64,000 nucleotides of DNA from UBA9160 sp035489755 (GCA_035489755.1 DATGZK010000082.1:8725-72724); one strand, 5' to 3'. Positions 18,104-28,178 are shown, counted from the first letter of the stretch. Numbers and translations: made by a program. Notes: generated by a model not told the origin, from the sequence alone.

Positions 18104-19393
18104 ATGCAGCTCGGGGGCCAAGGCTCGGGGGAGGCGCGGGTGCCGCAGCTGGCGCCCGGGTGCGACCCGGCCCGACTCCCGCTCTCTCCGGCCGAGGGCT
18201 ACCTCCTTTCGCGAATCGACGGCCGGACTCCCTGGAGCCTTTTGCGCCAGATCGGAGGCCTCCCGCCGAGCGAGGTCGACCGCTGTCTCGAACGCTGGGT
18301 CTTGGAAGGCATCCTTGTCGTCGACGGATCCGCGCCGAAGTCGAACCCGCCCCCGGGAGGAGCTCCCGGCAAGGACAAAAGGGAGGGGGAGGACTCAAAG
18401 GCCGCGCCGCACCCGCCGCTCGAGGCGGCACCCAGCGCGGCGGCGGCTTCACCGGCGAGCGTCGAGACTGACGAGAGCCTCGACCTTCCCGTCGAGGCGC
18501 AAGAGCGCATCCTCGAGTTCGAAAAGCGCCTAAAGCGCCCGTACCACGAGATCCTCGGCGTCCCCGCGACGGCAGATGTGAAGGCGGTCAAGCGCGCCTA
18601 CTTCGAGCTCTCGAAGGAATACCACCCCGACCGTTATTTCCGGCGGAACATTGGCCCCTTTGGGCCTCGTCTCGAGCGGATCTTTAAGCGCCTCGTGGAA
18701 GCCTATGAGCTTCTCTCGGACCCGGCGACGCGCGCGGAAGTGCAGCGCAATGTCGCGGAAGCGCCGCCGCCCGCCGCTGCCGCCGCCTCGGCGACCGAGA
18801 AGGCACCCGCCGGGCCGAGGAAAAAGCTTCCGCCCCTCCACCTCCACGCCCCCCAGCTGCGCGCGCTGGCCGAGCGCAAGGCCAAGGCGAAGGGCTTCTT
18901 TGAAACCGGCATGGCCGCGTTCAAGGAAGGCCGCTGGCGCGAGGCTGCCGCCAGCGTACGCCTCGCCATCGCCTTCGATCCCTGGAACGAGGCGGTGAAG
19001 GAGGCGTTCGGCGAGGTCCAGCACAAGGCGAACCAAGAGCGCGCCGAGCAGCTCCTTAAGGAGGCCAACGCAAACCTCGACCTGCGGCGCGTCGCCGAGG
19101 CATTGCCTCTTTTTGAGGAAGCGCTCCTCTACAGGCCGCACGATCCGGACGTCAATCACACGACGGCACGTCTTGCGTGGCTTGCAGCGGGAGACCTGAA
19201 GAAGGCCAAGGAGTACGCTGTCCGGGCGTGCGAGCTACGCCCTGAGGTGTCGACCTATCGCCGCACCTTGGGCCAAATTTACAAGGCAGCAGGCCTCATC
19301 GCGAACGCGCGGCGCGAGCTCGAGGCGGTGCTGCGCATCGATCCGAAAGATGCAGAGGCGAAGCAGGAGCTTCGCAGTCTGCCGAAAAAGTGA
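18104..19393 (+). CDS. J-domain protein with N-terminal GYLLSRIDG domain and TPR repeats
   Basis: This is a predicted co-chaperone of the Hsp70 encoded next door. Residues 24-76 form a small predicted winged-helix-like domain (PLSPAEGYLLSRIDG ... CLERWVLEGIL). A Pro/Ala-rich linker runs to about 130. The J domain at about 144-212 has the Hsp70-stimulating HPD at 174-176. TPR-like helices occupy about 265-429. The 429 residues lack the Gly/Phe and zinc-finger regions of DnaJ, so this is a specialised class C J-protein. The Hsp70 gene starts 22 bases downstream. The same small N-terminal domain recurs at the C-terminus of the gene at 20996. The client is unknown. Confidence 0.82.
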   Translation: MQLGGQGSGEARVPQLAPGCDPARLPLSPAEGYLLSRIDGRTPWSLLRQIGGLPPSEVDRCLERWVLEGILVVDGSAPKSNPPPGGAPGKDKREGEDSKAAPHPPLEAAPSAAAASPASVETDESLDLPVEAQERILEFEKRLKRPYHEILGVPATADVKAVKRAYFELSKEYHPDRYFRRNIGPFGPRLERIFKRLVEAYELLSDPATRAEVQRNVAEAPPPAAAAASATEKAPAGPRKKLPPLHLHAPQLRALAERKAKAKGFFETGMAAFKEGRWREAAASVRLAIAFDPWNEAVKEAFGEVQHKANQERAEQLLKEANANLDLRRVAEALPLFEEALLYRPHDPDVNHTTARLAWLAAGDLKKAKEYAVRACELRPEVSTYRRTLGQIYKAAGLIANARRELEAVLRIDPKDAEAKQELRSLPKK

Positions 19394-19414
19394 GAGGGCA
19401 AGGGGGGAAAGTCC

Positions 19415-20986
19415 ATGGGGCGGGTGATCGGAATTGACCTTGGCACGACGAACTCGTGCGTCGCGGTGATGGAGAACGGTCAGCCGACAGTAATTCCGAA
19501 CGCCGGCGGCTACAAGACCACCCCGTCCATGTTCGCGATTTCGCAGGACGGAAAGCGCCTGGTCGGCCACCTCGCAAAGCGCCAGGCCATCACCAACGCG
19601 CGCAACACTGTCTACGCGTCAAAGCGTCTGATTGGGAGACGCTTCGATGCGCCGGAAGTGCAGAAGGCCATCGACCTTTGCCCCTACGAGATCGTGCGGG
19701 GCCCGAACGACGATCCGCGCATTCGGATCGGCGAGAAGACCTTCACCTGCCCCGAGCTCTCCGCCTTGATCTTGCGGGAAATGAAGCGGGTGGCAGAGGA
19801 GCACCTCGGCGAGCCCGTACGCGACGCGGTGATCACGGTGCCTGCGTATTTCAACGATACCCAGCGCCAGTGCACGAAGGACGCGGGCAAGATCGCCGGG
19901 CTTGAGGTGCTGCGCATCATCAACGAGCCCACCGCGGCGGCCCTCGCCTACGGCTTCGGGAAAAAGCGCGAGGAGAAGATCGCGGTCTACGACCTCGGCG
20001 GCGGGACTTTTGATATCTCGATTCTGGAGCTCGGTAGCGGCGTTCTCGAGGTGCTGGCAACCGGCGGGAACACGTTCCTCGGCGGAGAGGACTTCGACCG
20101 CCGGCTCGTGGCGCACCTGCTCGAACGCTTCCAGGAAGCCGAGGGGATCGACCTTCGGGCGGACGCCATGGCGCTCCAGCGCCTCAAGGACGCCGCGGAG
20201 AAGGCCAAGTGCGATCTCTCGACGCGCGATGTTACCGAGATCAATCTTCCCTTCGTCGCAAGCGACGCGCGGGGGCCGCGACACCTCAACCTCGAAGTCA
20301 CCCGTGAGACGCTCGAGGGGCTGGTGGACGATATCGTCCGCCAGACGATCAAGATCGTAGAGTCGTGTCTGCACGATGCGGGTCTTACCCACGACCAGAT
20401 CGACCAGGTGGTGCTGGTCGGCGGGCAAACGCGCATGCCCCTCGTCCAGAACCTCGTGACCGAGCTTTTCGGCAAGCGTCCGCACAAGGGCGTCAATCCC
20501 GACGAAGTCGTGGCCGTCGGTGCGGCCATCCAGGGCGAGTCGCTGCTCAGCGAGGACAAGAACCTCCTGCTCCTCGACGTGACGCCTCTCTCGCTGGGAA
20601 TCGCGACCTTCGGTGGCCACTTCGCCAAGCTTATCGAGCGCAACACCACGGTGCCTGTGCGCAAGGGCCACATCTTCACCACCACCCGGGACAACCAGTC
20701 CGCTGTGAAGATCCGCGTGCTTCAGGGCGAGAGCGAAACCGCCTCGGAAAACGACCTGCTCGGCGAGTTCGTGCTCTCCGGCATCCGGCCCGCGCGCAAG
20801 GGCGAGCCGGAGATCGAGGTCTCCTTCGATATCGATGCGAACGGCATCGTCGCGGTGTCTGCACGGGACCAGGCGACGGGCAAGGAGCAGTCCATCCAGG
20901 TGAATGCGACGGGCACACTCTCCGAGGAGGAGATCCAGCGGATCATCGACGAGAACGAACTCTATGAAGTGCAGCTCAAGGAGTAG
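19415..20986 (+). CDS. Hsp70-family chaperone lacking the C-terminal lid
   Basis: This is a DnaK paralogue. The nucleotide-binding domain has GIDLGTTNSCVAV, VPAYFNDTQRQCTKDAGKIAGL, NEPTAAALAYGFG, YDLGGGTFDIS and VLVGGQTRMP. The interdomain linker LLLLDVTPLSLGI is intact, and the beta-sandwich substrate domain continues to ITVS-like VAVSARDQATGKEQSIQV. The protein then ends about 20 residues later at residue 523, where DnaK normally continues for roughly 100 more residues as the helical lid and disordered tail. The end is a true TAG followed at once by the next gene. Flanking J-domain and TPR genes suggest a dedicated chaperone system. Myxobacterial Hsp70 paralogues (SglK, StkA) act in motility and polysaccharide production; any link here is inference. 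Confidence 0.9.
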   Translation: MGRVIGIDLGTTNSCVAVMENGQPTVIPNAGGYKTTPSMFAISQDGKRLVGHLAKRQAITNARNTVYASKRLIGRRFDAPEVQKAIDLCPYEIVRGPNDDPRIRIGEKTFTCPELSALILREMKRVAEEHLGEPVRDAVITVPAYFNDTQRQCTKDAGKIAGLEVLRIINEPTAAALAYGFGKKREEKIAVYDLGGGTFDISILELGSGVLEVLATGGNTFLGGEDFDRRLVAHLLERFQEAEGIDLRADAMALQRLKDAAEKAKCDLSTRDVTEINLPFVASDARGPRHLNLEVTRETLEGLVDDIVRQTIKIVESCLHDAGLTHDQIDQVVLVGGQTRMPLVQNLVTELFGKRPHKGVNPDEVVAVGAAIQGESLLSEDKNLLLLDVTPLSLGIATFGGHFAKLIERNTTVPVRKGHIFTTTRDNQSAVKIRVLQGESETASENDLLGEFVLSGIRPARKGEPEIEVSFDIDANGIVAVSARDQATGKEQSIQVNATGTLSEEEIQRIIDENELYEVQLKE

Positions 20987-20995
20987 CTGGGCGGC

Positions 20996-21679
20996 ATGGC
21001 GGAGTCGAAGGAGGACACGATCGAGCGCCTCATGCGCGAGGGCCTCAACCACTACGGCATGGGTGCCGTAGAGGAGGCCCTTCGCTCCTGGCGCGAGGTG
21101 CTACGGCTCGATCCCGATCACGCCGAGGCCCGCGACTTCGTGGCGACCGCGGAAGAGGCCGCCCACGCCGCAGCGCCGCCGCCTCGCGCGCCGCAGCCCC
21201 CCGCACCGATCGAGGTGCATGAGCACGCGGCCGCTGAGATCGCCCCAGGCGAGGAGGACGCCACCCTCGATGGGCTCGTGAGCGAGGGCCAGCGCCTCGT
21301 GCGCGAGGAGCAGCTCGAGGCGGGGCTCGATCTTTTGGAGGCCGTGGCGCGTCGCGAGCCCATGCGCCTCGAGGTGCACGGTCACATCGAGGACGTGCGC
21401 AGTCGCCTCGTGAAGCGCTACCGCGAACGCATGGGGGACCTCGGCAGCGTGCCGCGCCTGTCACTGGGTCTTTCTGACGTCATGAAGTTCAACCTCCCTG
21501 CCCAGGCGGGTTTCATGCTCTCGCTGATTGACGGCGACACTTCGGTGGGTGACATCGTTTCCCTCTCGGGCATGGACGCCTTCGAGGCGCTTCGCGTTCT
21601 TAGTGGCCTGCTCGACGCCGGCATCGTTTCGATCGGCGCCGCCGCGCGGCGGGAACGTCGCGGCGAGCGCGTCGAATGA
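20996..21679 (+). CDS. TPR adaptor protein with C-terminal GFMLSLIDG domain
   Basis: This 227-residue soluble protein starts nine bases after the Hsp70 stop. Residues 10-55 look like a TPR (GLNHYGMGAVEEALRSWREVLRLDPDHAEA). A Pro/Ala-rich linker and a second helical stretch follow (90-140). A C-terminal domain at about 152-215 contains NLPAQAGFMLSLIDG and a closing LLDAGIVSIG. That domain aligns well with residues 27-76 of the J-domain protein two genes upstream. The two proteins may therefore bind a common partner or each other around the Hsp70. No enzyme motif is seen. Confidence 0.75.
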   Translation: MAESKEDTIERLMREGLNHYGMGAVEEALRSWREVLRLDPDHAEARDFVATAEEAAHAAAPPPRAPQPPAPIEVHEHAAAEIAPGEEDATLDGLVSEGQRLVREEQLEAGLDLLEAVARREPMRLEVHGHIEDVRSRLVKRYRERMGDLGSVPRLSLGLSDVMKFNLPAQAGFMLSLIDGDTSVGDIVSLSGMDAFEALRVLSGLLDAGIVSIGAAARRERRGERVE

Positions 21680-21695
21680 ACGGAGAGGCACGCGC

Positions 21696-22667
21696 ATGGT
21701 GACGGCGAAGCCGGCCTCCTTGCTCTCGTTCGTGGATACGCCGATCCTCGTGGCGGATCCCGACGGCTCCGCGGTCTACGCGAACCCCTCGTTCGAGGCG
21801 CGCTTTGCGCTCCCGCAAGGCGGAGCCCAAGGCCTGCCGCTCGCCACTCTCTTCGAATCGGGAGGGCGGGAAGAGGTGCTTCGTGCGTTCGCGGATGTGT
21901 GCGACGGGGGCCCGCCGTCGCGCTTTCGGCTCCGCGTCGGCGGCGTTGGCTATGTGGCCCTCGTCTCCCCCATCGTGACCGAAAGCGCGCGCATCGGCGC
22001 GATCTTGCTCTTGACCGAGGAGATGATCGGCGGCGAAAAGCTCCTCGCGTTTCATCGTGCGGTGCAGGAGCCCGTGGACGATCTCGGGGAGTGCCTCGAC
22101 ACCCTGCTCGACCAGACCGGCGGCCGGCGCAGCGAGCGCTACCGAGCGCTCGTCGAGGACAGCCTGCGCGCGCTGCAGCGGCTTCGCAAGTGGACGGACG
22201 AGCTCCAGAACATCGCCCTCGGACGCCCGGGTACAGTGGCCTCGGGGGCGCGCTTTGATATGCGCAGACTCCTGCGCCGCGCCGCCGCTGGCCTTGAGCG
22301 AGAGGCCCGAGGAGCGGGCTGCACGGTCGAGCTCTCAGTCCCCGCACAGCTGCCTCCGGTGCGCGGGGATGGCGAGCGCCTCGAGGCCGCGCTTGTGCAC
22401 TGGCTGCGGGCGCGGGTCGCCCGCACGGCGGCGCCCTCGCTCATCCTTGCCGCAAAGGCAATCCCCATGGCCAACAACAACGCTTCGGTTCTTCTCCTCG
22501 TGACCGAGGGTACGCCCGTCCGCGCCGGGGCCGCGGCGGCCGAGCCCGAGCTCGATCTCCTGCGCGACGCGATCGCGAGCCTCGGCGGAAACCTCCGCAT
22601 TACGCCCACCGAGTCGGGCGGCCGCACGACGGCCATCCATTTCGAGGCGGGCCCCGCGCAGCCCTAG
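21696..22667 (+). CDS. PAS-domain protein with a degenerate histidine-kinase core
   Basis: This 323-residue protein has a PAS-like N-terminal domain (about residues 8-105, with FVDTPILVADPDGSAVYANPSF). A helical region follows where HisKA would lie, then a C-terminal region resembling the end of an HATPase domain (SLGGNLRITPTESGGRTTAIHFEAG). The HExxRxP phospho-acceptor box is replaced by FHRAVQEPVDD. No N box (NxxxNA) or DxGxG motif is present, so it probably neither autophosphorylates nor binds ATP normally. The ATG at 21696 is preceded by GGAGAGG and lies 16 bases after the TPR adaptor. It is likely the sensory end of the Hsp70 module; function unknown. Confidence 0.65.
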   Translation: MVTAKPASLLSFVDTPILVADPDGSAVYANPSFEARFALPQGGAQGLPLATLFESGGREEVLRAFADVCDGGPPSRFRLRVGGVGYVALVSPIVTESARIGAILLLTEEMIGGEKLLAFHRAVQEPVDDLGECLDTLLDQTGGRRSERYRALVEDSLRALQRLRKWTDELQNIALGRPGTVASGARFDMRRLLRRAAAGLEREARGAGCTVELSVPAQLPPVRGDGERLEAALVHWLRARVARTAAPSLILAAKAIPMANNNASVLLLVTEGTPVRAGAAAAEPELDLLRDAIASLGGNLRITPTESGGRTTAIHFEAGPAQP

Positions 22668-22717
22668 GCAGCATGGCGCGGGCGCCCTGGTTACACTCGG
22701 CACCGGAGGTTCCGCGC

Positions 22718-23967
<1,250 letters not shown>

Positions 23968-23971
<4 letters not shown>

Positions 23972-24294
23972 TTACACTCACACCGGCTGCGCAGGCGAAG
24001 GTGCGCGGTCTTCTCGAGCAGCAAGGCAGACTTGGGAAGGCTGCGCTGCGTGTGAGGGTCGTGGGCGGCGGCTGCTCCGGCTTCCAGTATCAGATGTACT
24101 TCGACGAGCAGGTCGACGATCTCGACCATCAAGTGGAAGCGGGGGCGGTACGGGTGCTGATCGACCCAATGAGTGTGCAGTACTTAAAGGGCGTCGAGAT
24201 CGACTACCTCGACGGCCTAAACGAAAGCGGCTTCAAGATTCACAACCCGAACGCGCAGAGCGAATGTGGCTGCGGCAAGAGCTTCGGGGCCTAG
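23968..24294 (+). CDS. A-type iron-sulfur carrier protein (IscA/ErpA/HesB family)
   Basis: This 108-residue protein delivers or scaffolds Fe-S clusters. The three ligand cysteines are present: Cys36 in GGGCSGFQY and Cys100/Cys102 in SECGCGKSF. The family pattern of a short N-terminal helix (LTPAAQAKVRGLL) is also clear. The start overlaps the argG stop (ATGA), an unusual pairing that may only reflect compact packing. IscA, ErpA and SufA cannot be separated from sequence alone, so no symbol is given. It could help load the Fe-S enzymes encoded nearby such as the GlpA and GlpC-like proteins, but nothing in the sequence proves this. Confidence 0.9.
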
Positions 24295-24322
24295 CGCAAG
24301 AGAAGGGGCGAACGCAAGAGCC

Positions 24323-25210
24323 GTGAGTCCTCTCGCGCTCGAGCCGCCTGCCGGCCTCGTGGAGCGCGTACTTTCCGAGATCGCAGGACTCCCGGCTGTG
24401 CGCGCGGTGGCCCTTGTCGGCTCTTTTGCCCGTGGCACGGCGCGGCAGGATTCCGACGTTGATTTTGGCGTCTTCTACGACGAGGCCGAGCCGCCGAGTC
24501 CCGCCCTCGTCCGCTCCGTCGCAAAGCGCCTCCACGATGCGAAGGAGGGCGAGCCGGTCGTGACCGCGCCCTACGAGTGGGGCCCCTTCGTAAACGGCGG
24601 CGCCTGGCTCGTGGTGGGCGGGCGTCGCGTCGACCTCCTCTACCGCAATCTTGACCAAGTGCGCCGCGTGGTCGCCGATTGCCGAGCCGGCCGCATCGAG
24701 TCTCACTTCGAGCAGCAGCCCCCTTTTGGCTATTTCAGCTGGACCTACCTGGGCGACCTGCGCGAGTGTCGCGTCCTCCATGACCCGGCCGGGACGCTCG
24801 CGGCCCTGAAGGCGGAGGCGACCACGTTTCCGCCCGCGCTGCGCGCGGCGATCGTGCGCGACTTTCTGTGGTCGGCCGAGTTCACCTTGCTCTTCGCCAA
24901 GGGCTTTGCCGCGCGCCGCGATGTGCTGAATACGAGCGGCTGCATGACCCGCTGCGCGCGCGCACTTGTTCAGGTCCTCTTCGCCAGGAACGAGGTCTTT
25001 TTTACCAGCGACAAGACCGCGCTCTCCGAGACCCAGCGCTTTAGCGCCCGTCCGCGCGACTTCGAGCCTCGCCTCGAGGCGGTGCTCGCGGATCTCGGCT
25101 CAAGCGGCGGCGCTCTTGCGAGCAGCGTGGAAGCGATGCGCCTCCTCGTGGCCGAGACCGCGGCCCTGTGCCCGGAGTACCGCCCGAAGTACCCGAGTAT
25201 CCTCGCCTAG
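24323..25210 (+). CDS. Nucleotidyltransferase-domain protein
   Basis: Near the N-terminus is the polymerase-beta-type signature GSFARGTARQDSDVDFGVF, with the metal-binding DVD. A later partner carboxylate lies in GRRVDLLYRN. A helical C-terminal half of about 150 residues follows. The overall form (295 residues from GTG 24323) resembles aminoglycoside adenylyltransferase-like or stand-alone nucleotidyltransferases of unknown substrate. GTG at 24266 would extend it into the preceding gene and is less likely. It ends five bases before the convergent ABC1-kinase gene. The substrate could be a small molecule or a protein; a toxin-antitoxin role is not supported because no HEPN partner is adjacent. 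Confidence 0.72.
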   Translation: MSPLALEPPAGLVERVLSEIAGLPAVRAVALVGSFARGTARQDSDVDFGVFYDEAEPPSPALVRSVAKRLHDAKEGEPVVTAPYEWGPFVNGGAWLVVGGRRVDLLYRNLDQVRRVVADCRAGRIESHFEQQPPFGYFSWTYLGDLRECRVLHDPAGTLAALKAEATTFPPALRAAIVRDFLWSAEFTLLFAKGFAARRDVLNTSGCMTRCARALVQVLFARNEVFFTSDKTALSETQRFSARPRDFEPRLEAVLADLGSSGGALASSVEAMRLLVAETAALCPEYRPKYPSILA

Positions 25211-25214
25211 GGCG

Positions 25215-26753
25215 TTAGCTTCGGCCGGCAAGGAAGCGCAGGAGAAAGGGCACCGAGAGGCGCATCAGGTCGACGCTCGGGTCGAGCTCGGCGCCGAGCT
25301 GAAAGAGATAGGAAAGGGTCTTTGCGTAGAGCAGAAGCTCGTTCGGGAGATGGAGCCCGTCGGTCGATTGCAAGAGCGCCTTGGCTTCGTCTTTCAGCGA
25401 GAGGATGGCGCTCCCGCTCATGCCAAGGGGCGTCCCCCCGCCTTCGCTGATGCGCGCGAACATGGCGGAGACCGCAGTCCGAACCCTGGGTTCCGCTCCG
25501 GGCGCAATCATCCCCATGCGCTCCATGCCGGAGAGGAAGGCGCCGAGGTCGCGCTCCAAGAGGGCATAGATCCCCTTTCGCAGCTCCTCGCGGAGGGCGG
25601 GGTCGAGTCGCTTCGAGAGGCCAAAGTCGACGAAGAGAACCCGCGGGTGGCTGCTGGCTCCGGGCTCCTCGAGCACGAAGAGGTTTCCTGGATGGGGGTC
25701 GGCGTGGAAGAGCCCATCCACAAAGACCTGCTTGGCGTAGGCGCGCGCGAGCACTTCGAGGACATCGCGGGGCGCAACTCCAAGCCGTGCCAGCGCCGCG
25801 CGGTCAAGGATCGGAACCGCCGGCTGGTAGCTCATCGTGAGAACACGCCTTGTGCTGTGGCTTGTCACGATCTTGGGCACCACGATTTGTAACTCGTGGG
25901 CGAGATTGGCTGCGATTTCGGTAGCGACCCTCGCCTCGCGCTCGAAGTCGAGCTCCTCCGCGAGGCCCGTAGCGAACTCTTCGAAGACGCGTCGCTGATC
26001 CACGCGCCCGCGGCCGCGCAAGAAAGAGAAGCCGGCGAGGGCAGCGCGGATCACGCCGAGGTCCGCGCGCAAAGACGCCTCAAGCCAGGGGTGCTGGACT
26101 TTCACCGCGACTTCCCGCCCGTCCGGGAGAGCAGCGCGGTGGACTTGTGCGATCGAGGCGGTGCCGAGGGGAGTTGGGTCGAAGTGGGGATAGAGCGTTT
26201 CAAGCGGCGCTCCAAGATCCTCCTCCACCACCCCGCGAACCACCTCGAGGGGAAGCGGCGGCACCCGGTCTTGGAGCGAGGCCAGGGCCTCACGCGCCTT
26301 GGCGGGCAGCATGTCGATCCGCAGCGAGGCGAACTGCCCGGCCTTCACGAAGGCGCCCTTCAGATCGCCGAGCACCGTCGCAAGGGCGCGCGCGGCGCGC
26401 GTTAGACGCTCCTCCCGGCGTTTGGCGCGCCGCTCCGGCGAGAAGAACGGGTCGCCAAGCCGGCTCCACACGAGCGCGGCACCGATGCGCACGAAGCAAA
26501 ACCCAAGACGCACGGTCGGCTCGATCCCCAGCACCCGGAGCTTGAAACGGAATCCGCCCTCGAGTCGTCGAACCCTCGGGAGTGCCCGAGCGCCGAGCGC
26601 AGGCGAAGACGGGGCGGGGATCGAGTCCAGCGTCCTTCTCCTTGACAACGAGCGGAGCCCTAGTTTAGAGAGGGATCGCCGTTTCCCAAGGGAAGGCGCG
26701 CTGTCCCAAATCGCCCCAGACCGTTCGTCCCGGCGGACAAAGCGCCCACGCAT
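25215..26753 (-). CDS. ABC1/UbiB-family protein kinase-like ATPase
   Basis: It carries the hallmark KAGQFAS (KxGQ motif), TASIAQVHRA, VAVKVQHP, HADPHPGN and FVDFGLSKR of the AarF/ABC1/UbiB family, which supports ubiquinone or other isoprenoid lipid metabolism. The start is uncertain. ATG at 26753 gives 512 residues but begins with about 60 Arg/Ser-rich residues that look non-conserved. The family homology starts near FRFKLRVLG, so a downstream TTG or GTG start is possible. It is convergent with the nucleotidyltransferase gene and divergent from the DUF1329 gene. No ubi genes are nearby, so its role is inferred from family only. Confidence 0.85.
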   Translation of the reverse strand: MRGRFVRRDERSGAIWDSAPSLGKRRSLSKLGLRSLSRRRTLDSIPAPSSPALGARALPRVRRLEGGFRFKLRVLGIEPTVRLGFCFVRIGAALVWSRLGDPFFSPERRAKRREERLTRAARALATVLGDLKGAFVKAGQFASLRIDMLPAKAREALASLQDRVPPLPLEVVRGVVEEDLGAPLETLYPHFDPTPLGTASIAQVHRAALPDGREVAVKVQHPWLEASLRADLGVIRAALAGFSFLRGRGRVDQRRVFEEFATGLAEELDFEREARVATEIAANLAHELQIVVPKIVTSHSTRRVLTMSYQPAVPILDRAALARLGVAPRDVLEVLARAYAKQVFVDGLFHADPHPGNLFVLEEPGASSHPRVLFVDFGLSKRLDPALREELRKGIYALLERDLGAFLSGMERMGMIAPGAEPRVRTAVSAMFARISEGGGTPLGMSGSAILSLKDEAKALLQSTDGLHLPNELLLYAKTLSYLFQLGAELDPSVDLMRLSVPFLLRFLAGRS

Positions 26754-26840
26754 GCTCGGATGGTCCCGTTCGGTTGGAAACGCTCTGCTCGTCAGGCTCA
26801 CGCCTTGACGAAGGCCTGAACCGCAAGAAGGAGTCCTTTC

Positions 26841-28178
26841 ATGTTTTCGTCCGCCAGGCGCCATCTCTGTACGATCGGCGCAAGCGCGCTTGCAGTGCTT
26901 GCGATCGCAGCACCGGCCGCGGCCCAGAAAAAGGCCGAGGATACGGGTGTCGTGGGGCCCTCGTTCAAAGAAGGCGACGTCATCACCTTCGACAAGGTCG
27001 ACTCGCTAAAGCCTTTCCTGCCCCCGGAGTTTTGGAACAACCGCGACTTCTTCTTCTATGAAGGCATGAAGCTCGAGATCGGCCCCTCCTTCCGGGACTA
27101 CACGCCGGCGGCGGAATACCAGGAAGCCACGAAGAAGTTCGCGGGTCAGGCCAAGATCGGCCCCGACGGCAGTCTCGAGAATTACACCGCCGGCGAGCCC
27201 TTCCCCATCGATCAGATCGACTGCAAGGGGGATCCCCAGGCGGGCGTAAAGATCATGTGGGACTTTGACTACCAATGGAACGGCGACGGCTCTCAGGCCA
27301 GCTACTTCTATTCCTACTGGGACCGTGGCGAGCAGCTCCCGCTCTATTACGAGGGCACTTCGAAGACGATCCAGCTCTCTCACCGCGTGGAGAAGGAATA
27401 TCTCGACGACCAGCAGGGCGATCTCTTCCGCGATGAGAAGCGAAAGAACGCATTCGGCGTCGAGGTGAGTGCCCCGTTCGACGCGCGCGGCATTGCGCTC
27501 ATGACCTACCGCTACAAGTCCTCCGATGGCCCGCGTGACCAGGCCAAGAATGACGACACTTGGGTCTACGTGCCGACGCTGCGTCGGGTTCGCCGGATTT
27601 CCACCGCCCAGCGCACGGACTCGGTTTCGGGCACCGACTTCACCTTCGACGATCTGCAGAGCTTCGCCGGCATCGTGCCCCAGTACGAATGGACCTGCAT
27701 TGGCGAACAGGACATCATCGCGCCGATGAACTCCAAGGTGAAGGCGTACCCGTACTCGAAGGACCACAACTTTGGACCCTACGGTCTCTCGTATGCCGAT
27801 GACCGCTGGGAGCTGCGGCACGTGATCAAGGTGCGGATGAAGCCCAAGAACAAGGACCATCCCTATCACCACAAGGACATCTACATCGACAAGCAGGCCA
27901 TGGAAGCGGTGTATTCCTTCGCCTATGACCAGAAGGAAGAGCTCTGGAAGATCATCTGGCACAACCACCGCTGGAGTGAGGACGATCCGACCTGGTACCC
28001 GGGTTGGGAGGGGATCGCCAAGCCCCGGGACAACCGTGACGTCTCCGACATGATCGTGAACGTCCAGACCGGGACGGGGAACCGGATCGAGTTCTGGGAC
28101 AGCAACGGCGTGCCCTACAACAGCAAGGGGAAGGTTCGGCGCTACATCGACGTGGGCCGCCTCACCATGGGGCGCTAA
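26841..28178 (+). CDS. DUF1329 exported protein
   Basis: This 445-residue protein has an N-terminal signal peptide (cut after PAAA, near residue 28). The whole mature part matches the DUF1329 family, including YRYKSSDGPRDQAKNDDTWVYVPTLRRVRRIS and the FTFDDLQSF region. The fold resembles LolA/LolB-type lipid carriers. DUF1329 genes usually occur with DUF1302, YCF48 and RND (MMPL) transporter genes in putative outer-membrane lipid or hydrophobic-compound export. Here only YCF48 is linked, 92 bases downstream. AAGAAGGAG precedes the ATG. Confidence 0.88.
   Translation: MFSSARRHLCTIGASALAVLAIAAPAAAQKKAEDTGVVGPSFKEGDVITFDKVDSLKPFLPPEFWNNRDFFFYEGMKLEIGPSFRDYTPAAEYQEATKKFAGQAKIGPDGSLENYTAGEPFPIDQIDCKGDPQAGVKIMWDFDYQWNGDGSQASYFYSYWDRGEQLPLYYEGTSKTIQLSHRVEKEYLDDQQGDLFRDEKRKNAFGVEVSAPFDARGIALMTYRYKSSDGPRDQAKNDDTWVYVPTLRRVRRISTAQRTDSVSGTDFTFDDLQSFAGIVPQYEWTCIGEQDIIAPMNSKVKAYPYSKDHNFGPYGLSYADDRWELRHVIKVRMKPKNKDHPYHHKDIYIDKQAMEAVYSFAYDQKEELWKIIWHNHRWSEDDPTWYPGWEGIAKPRDNRDVSDMIVNVQTGTGNRIEFWDSNGVPYNSKGKVRRYIDVGRLTMGR

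Noticed and set aside
24323..25210. Nucleotidyltransferase as part of a toxin-antitoxin pair
   Set aside because: No HEPN or small partner gene adjoins it; the neighbours are an Fe-S carrier and an ABC1 kinase.
26642..26665. TTGACA followed by TAGTTT as a promoter for the DUF1329 gene
   Set aside because: The spacer to any -10-like hexamer is wrong and the distance to the start codon is large.
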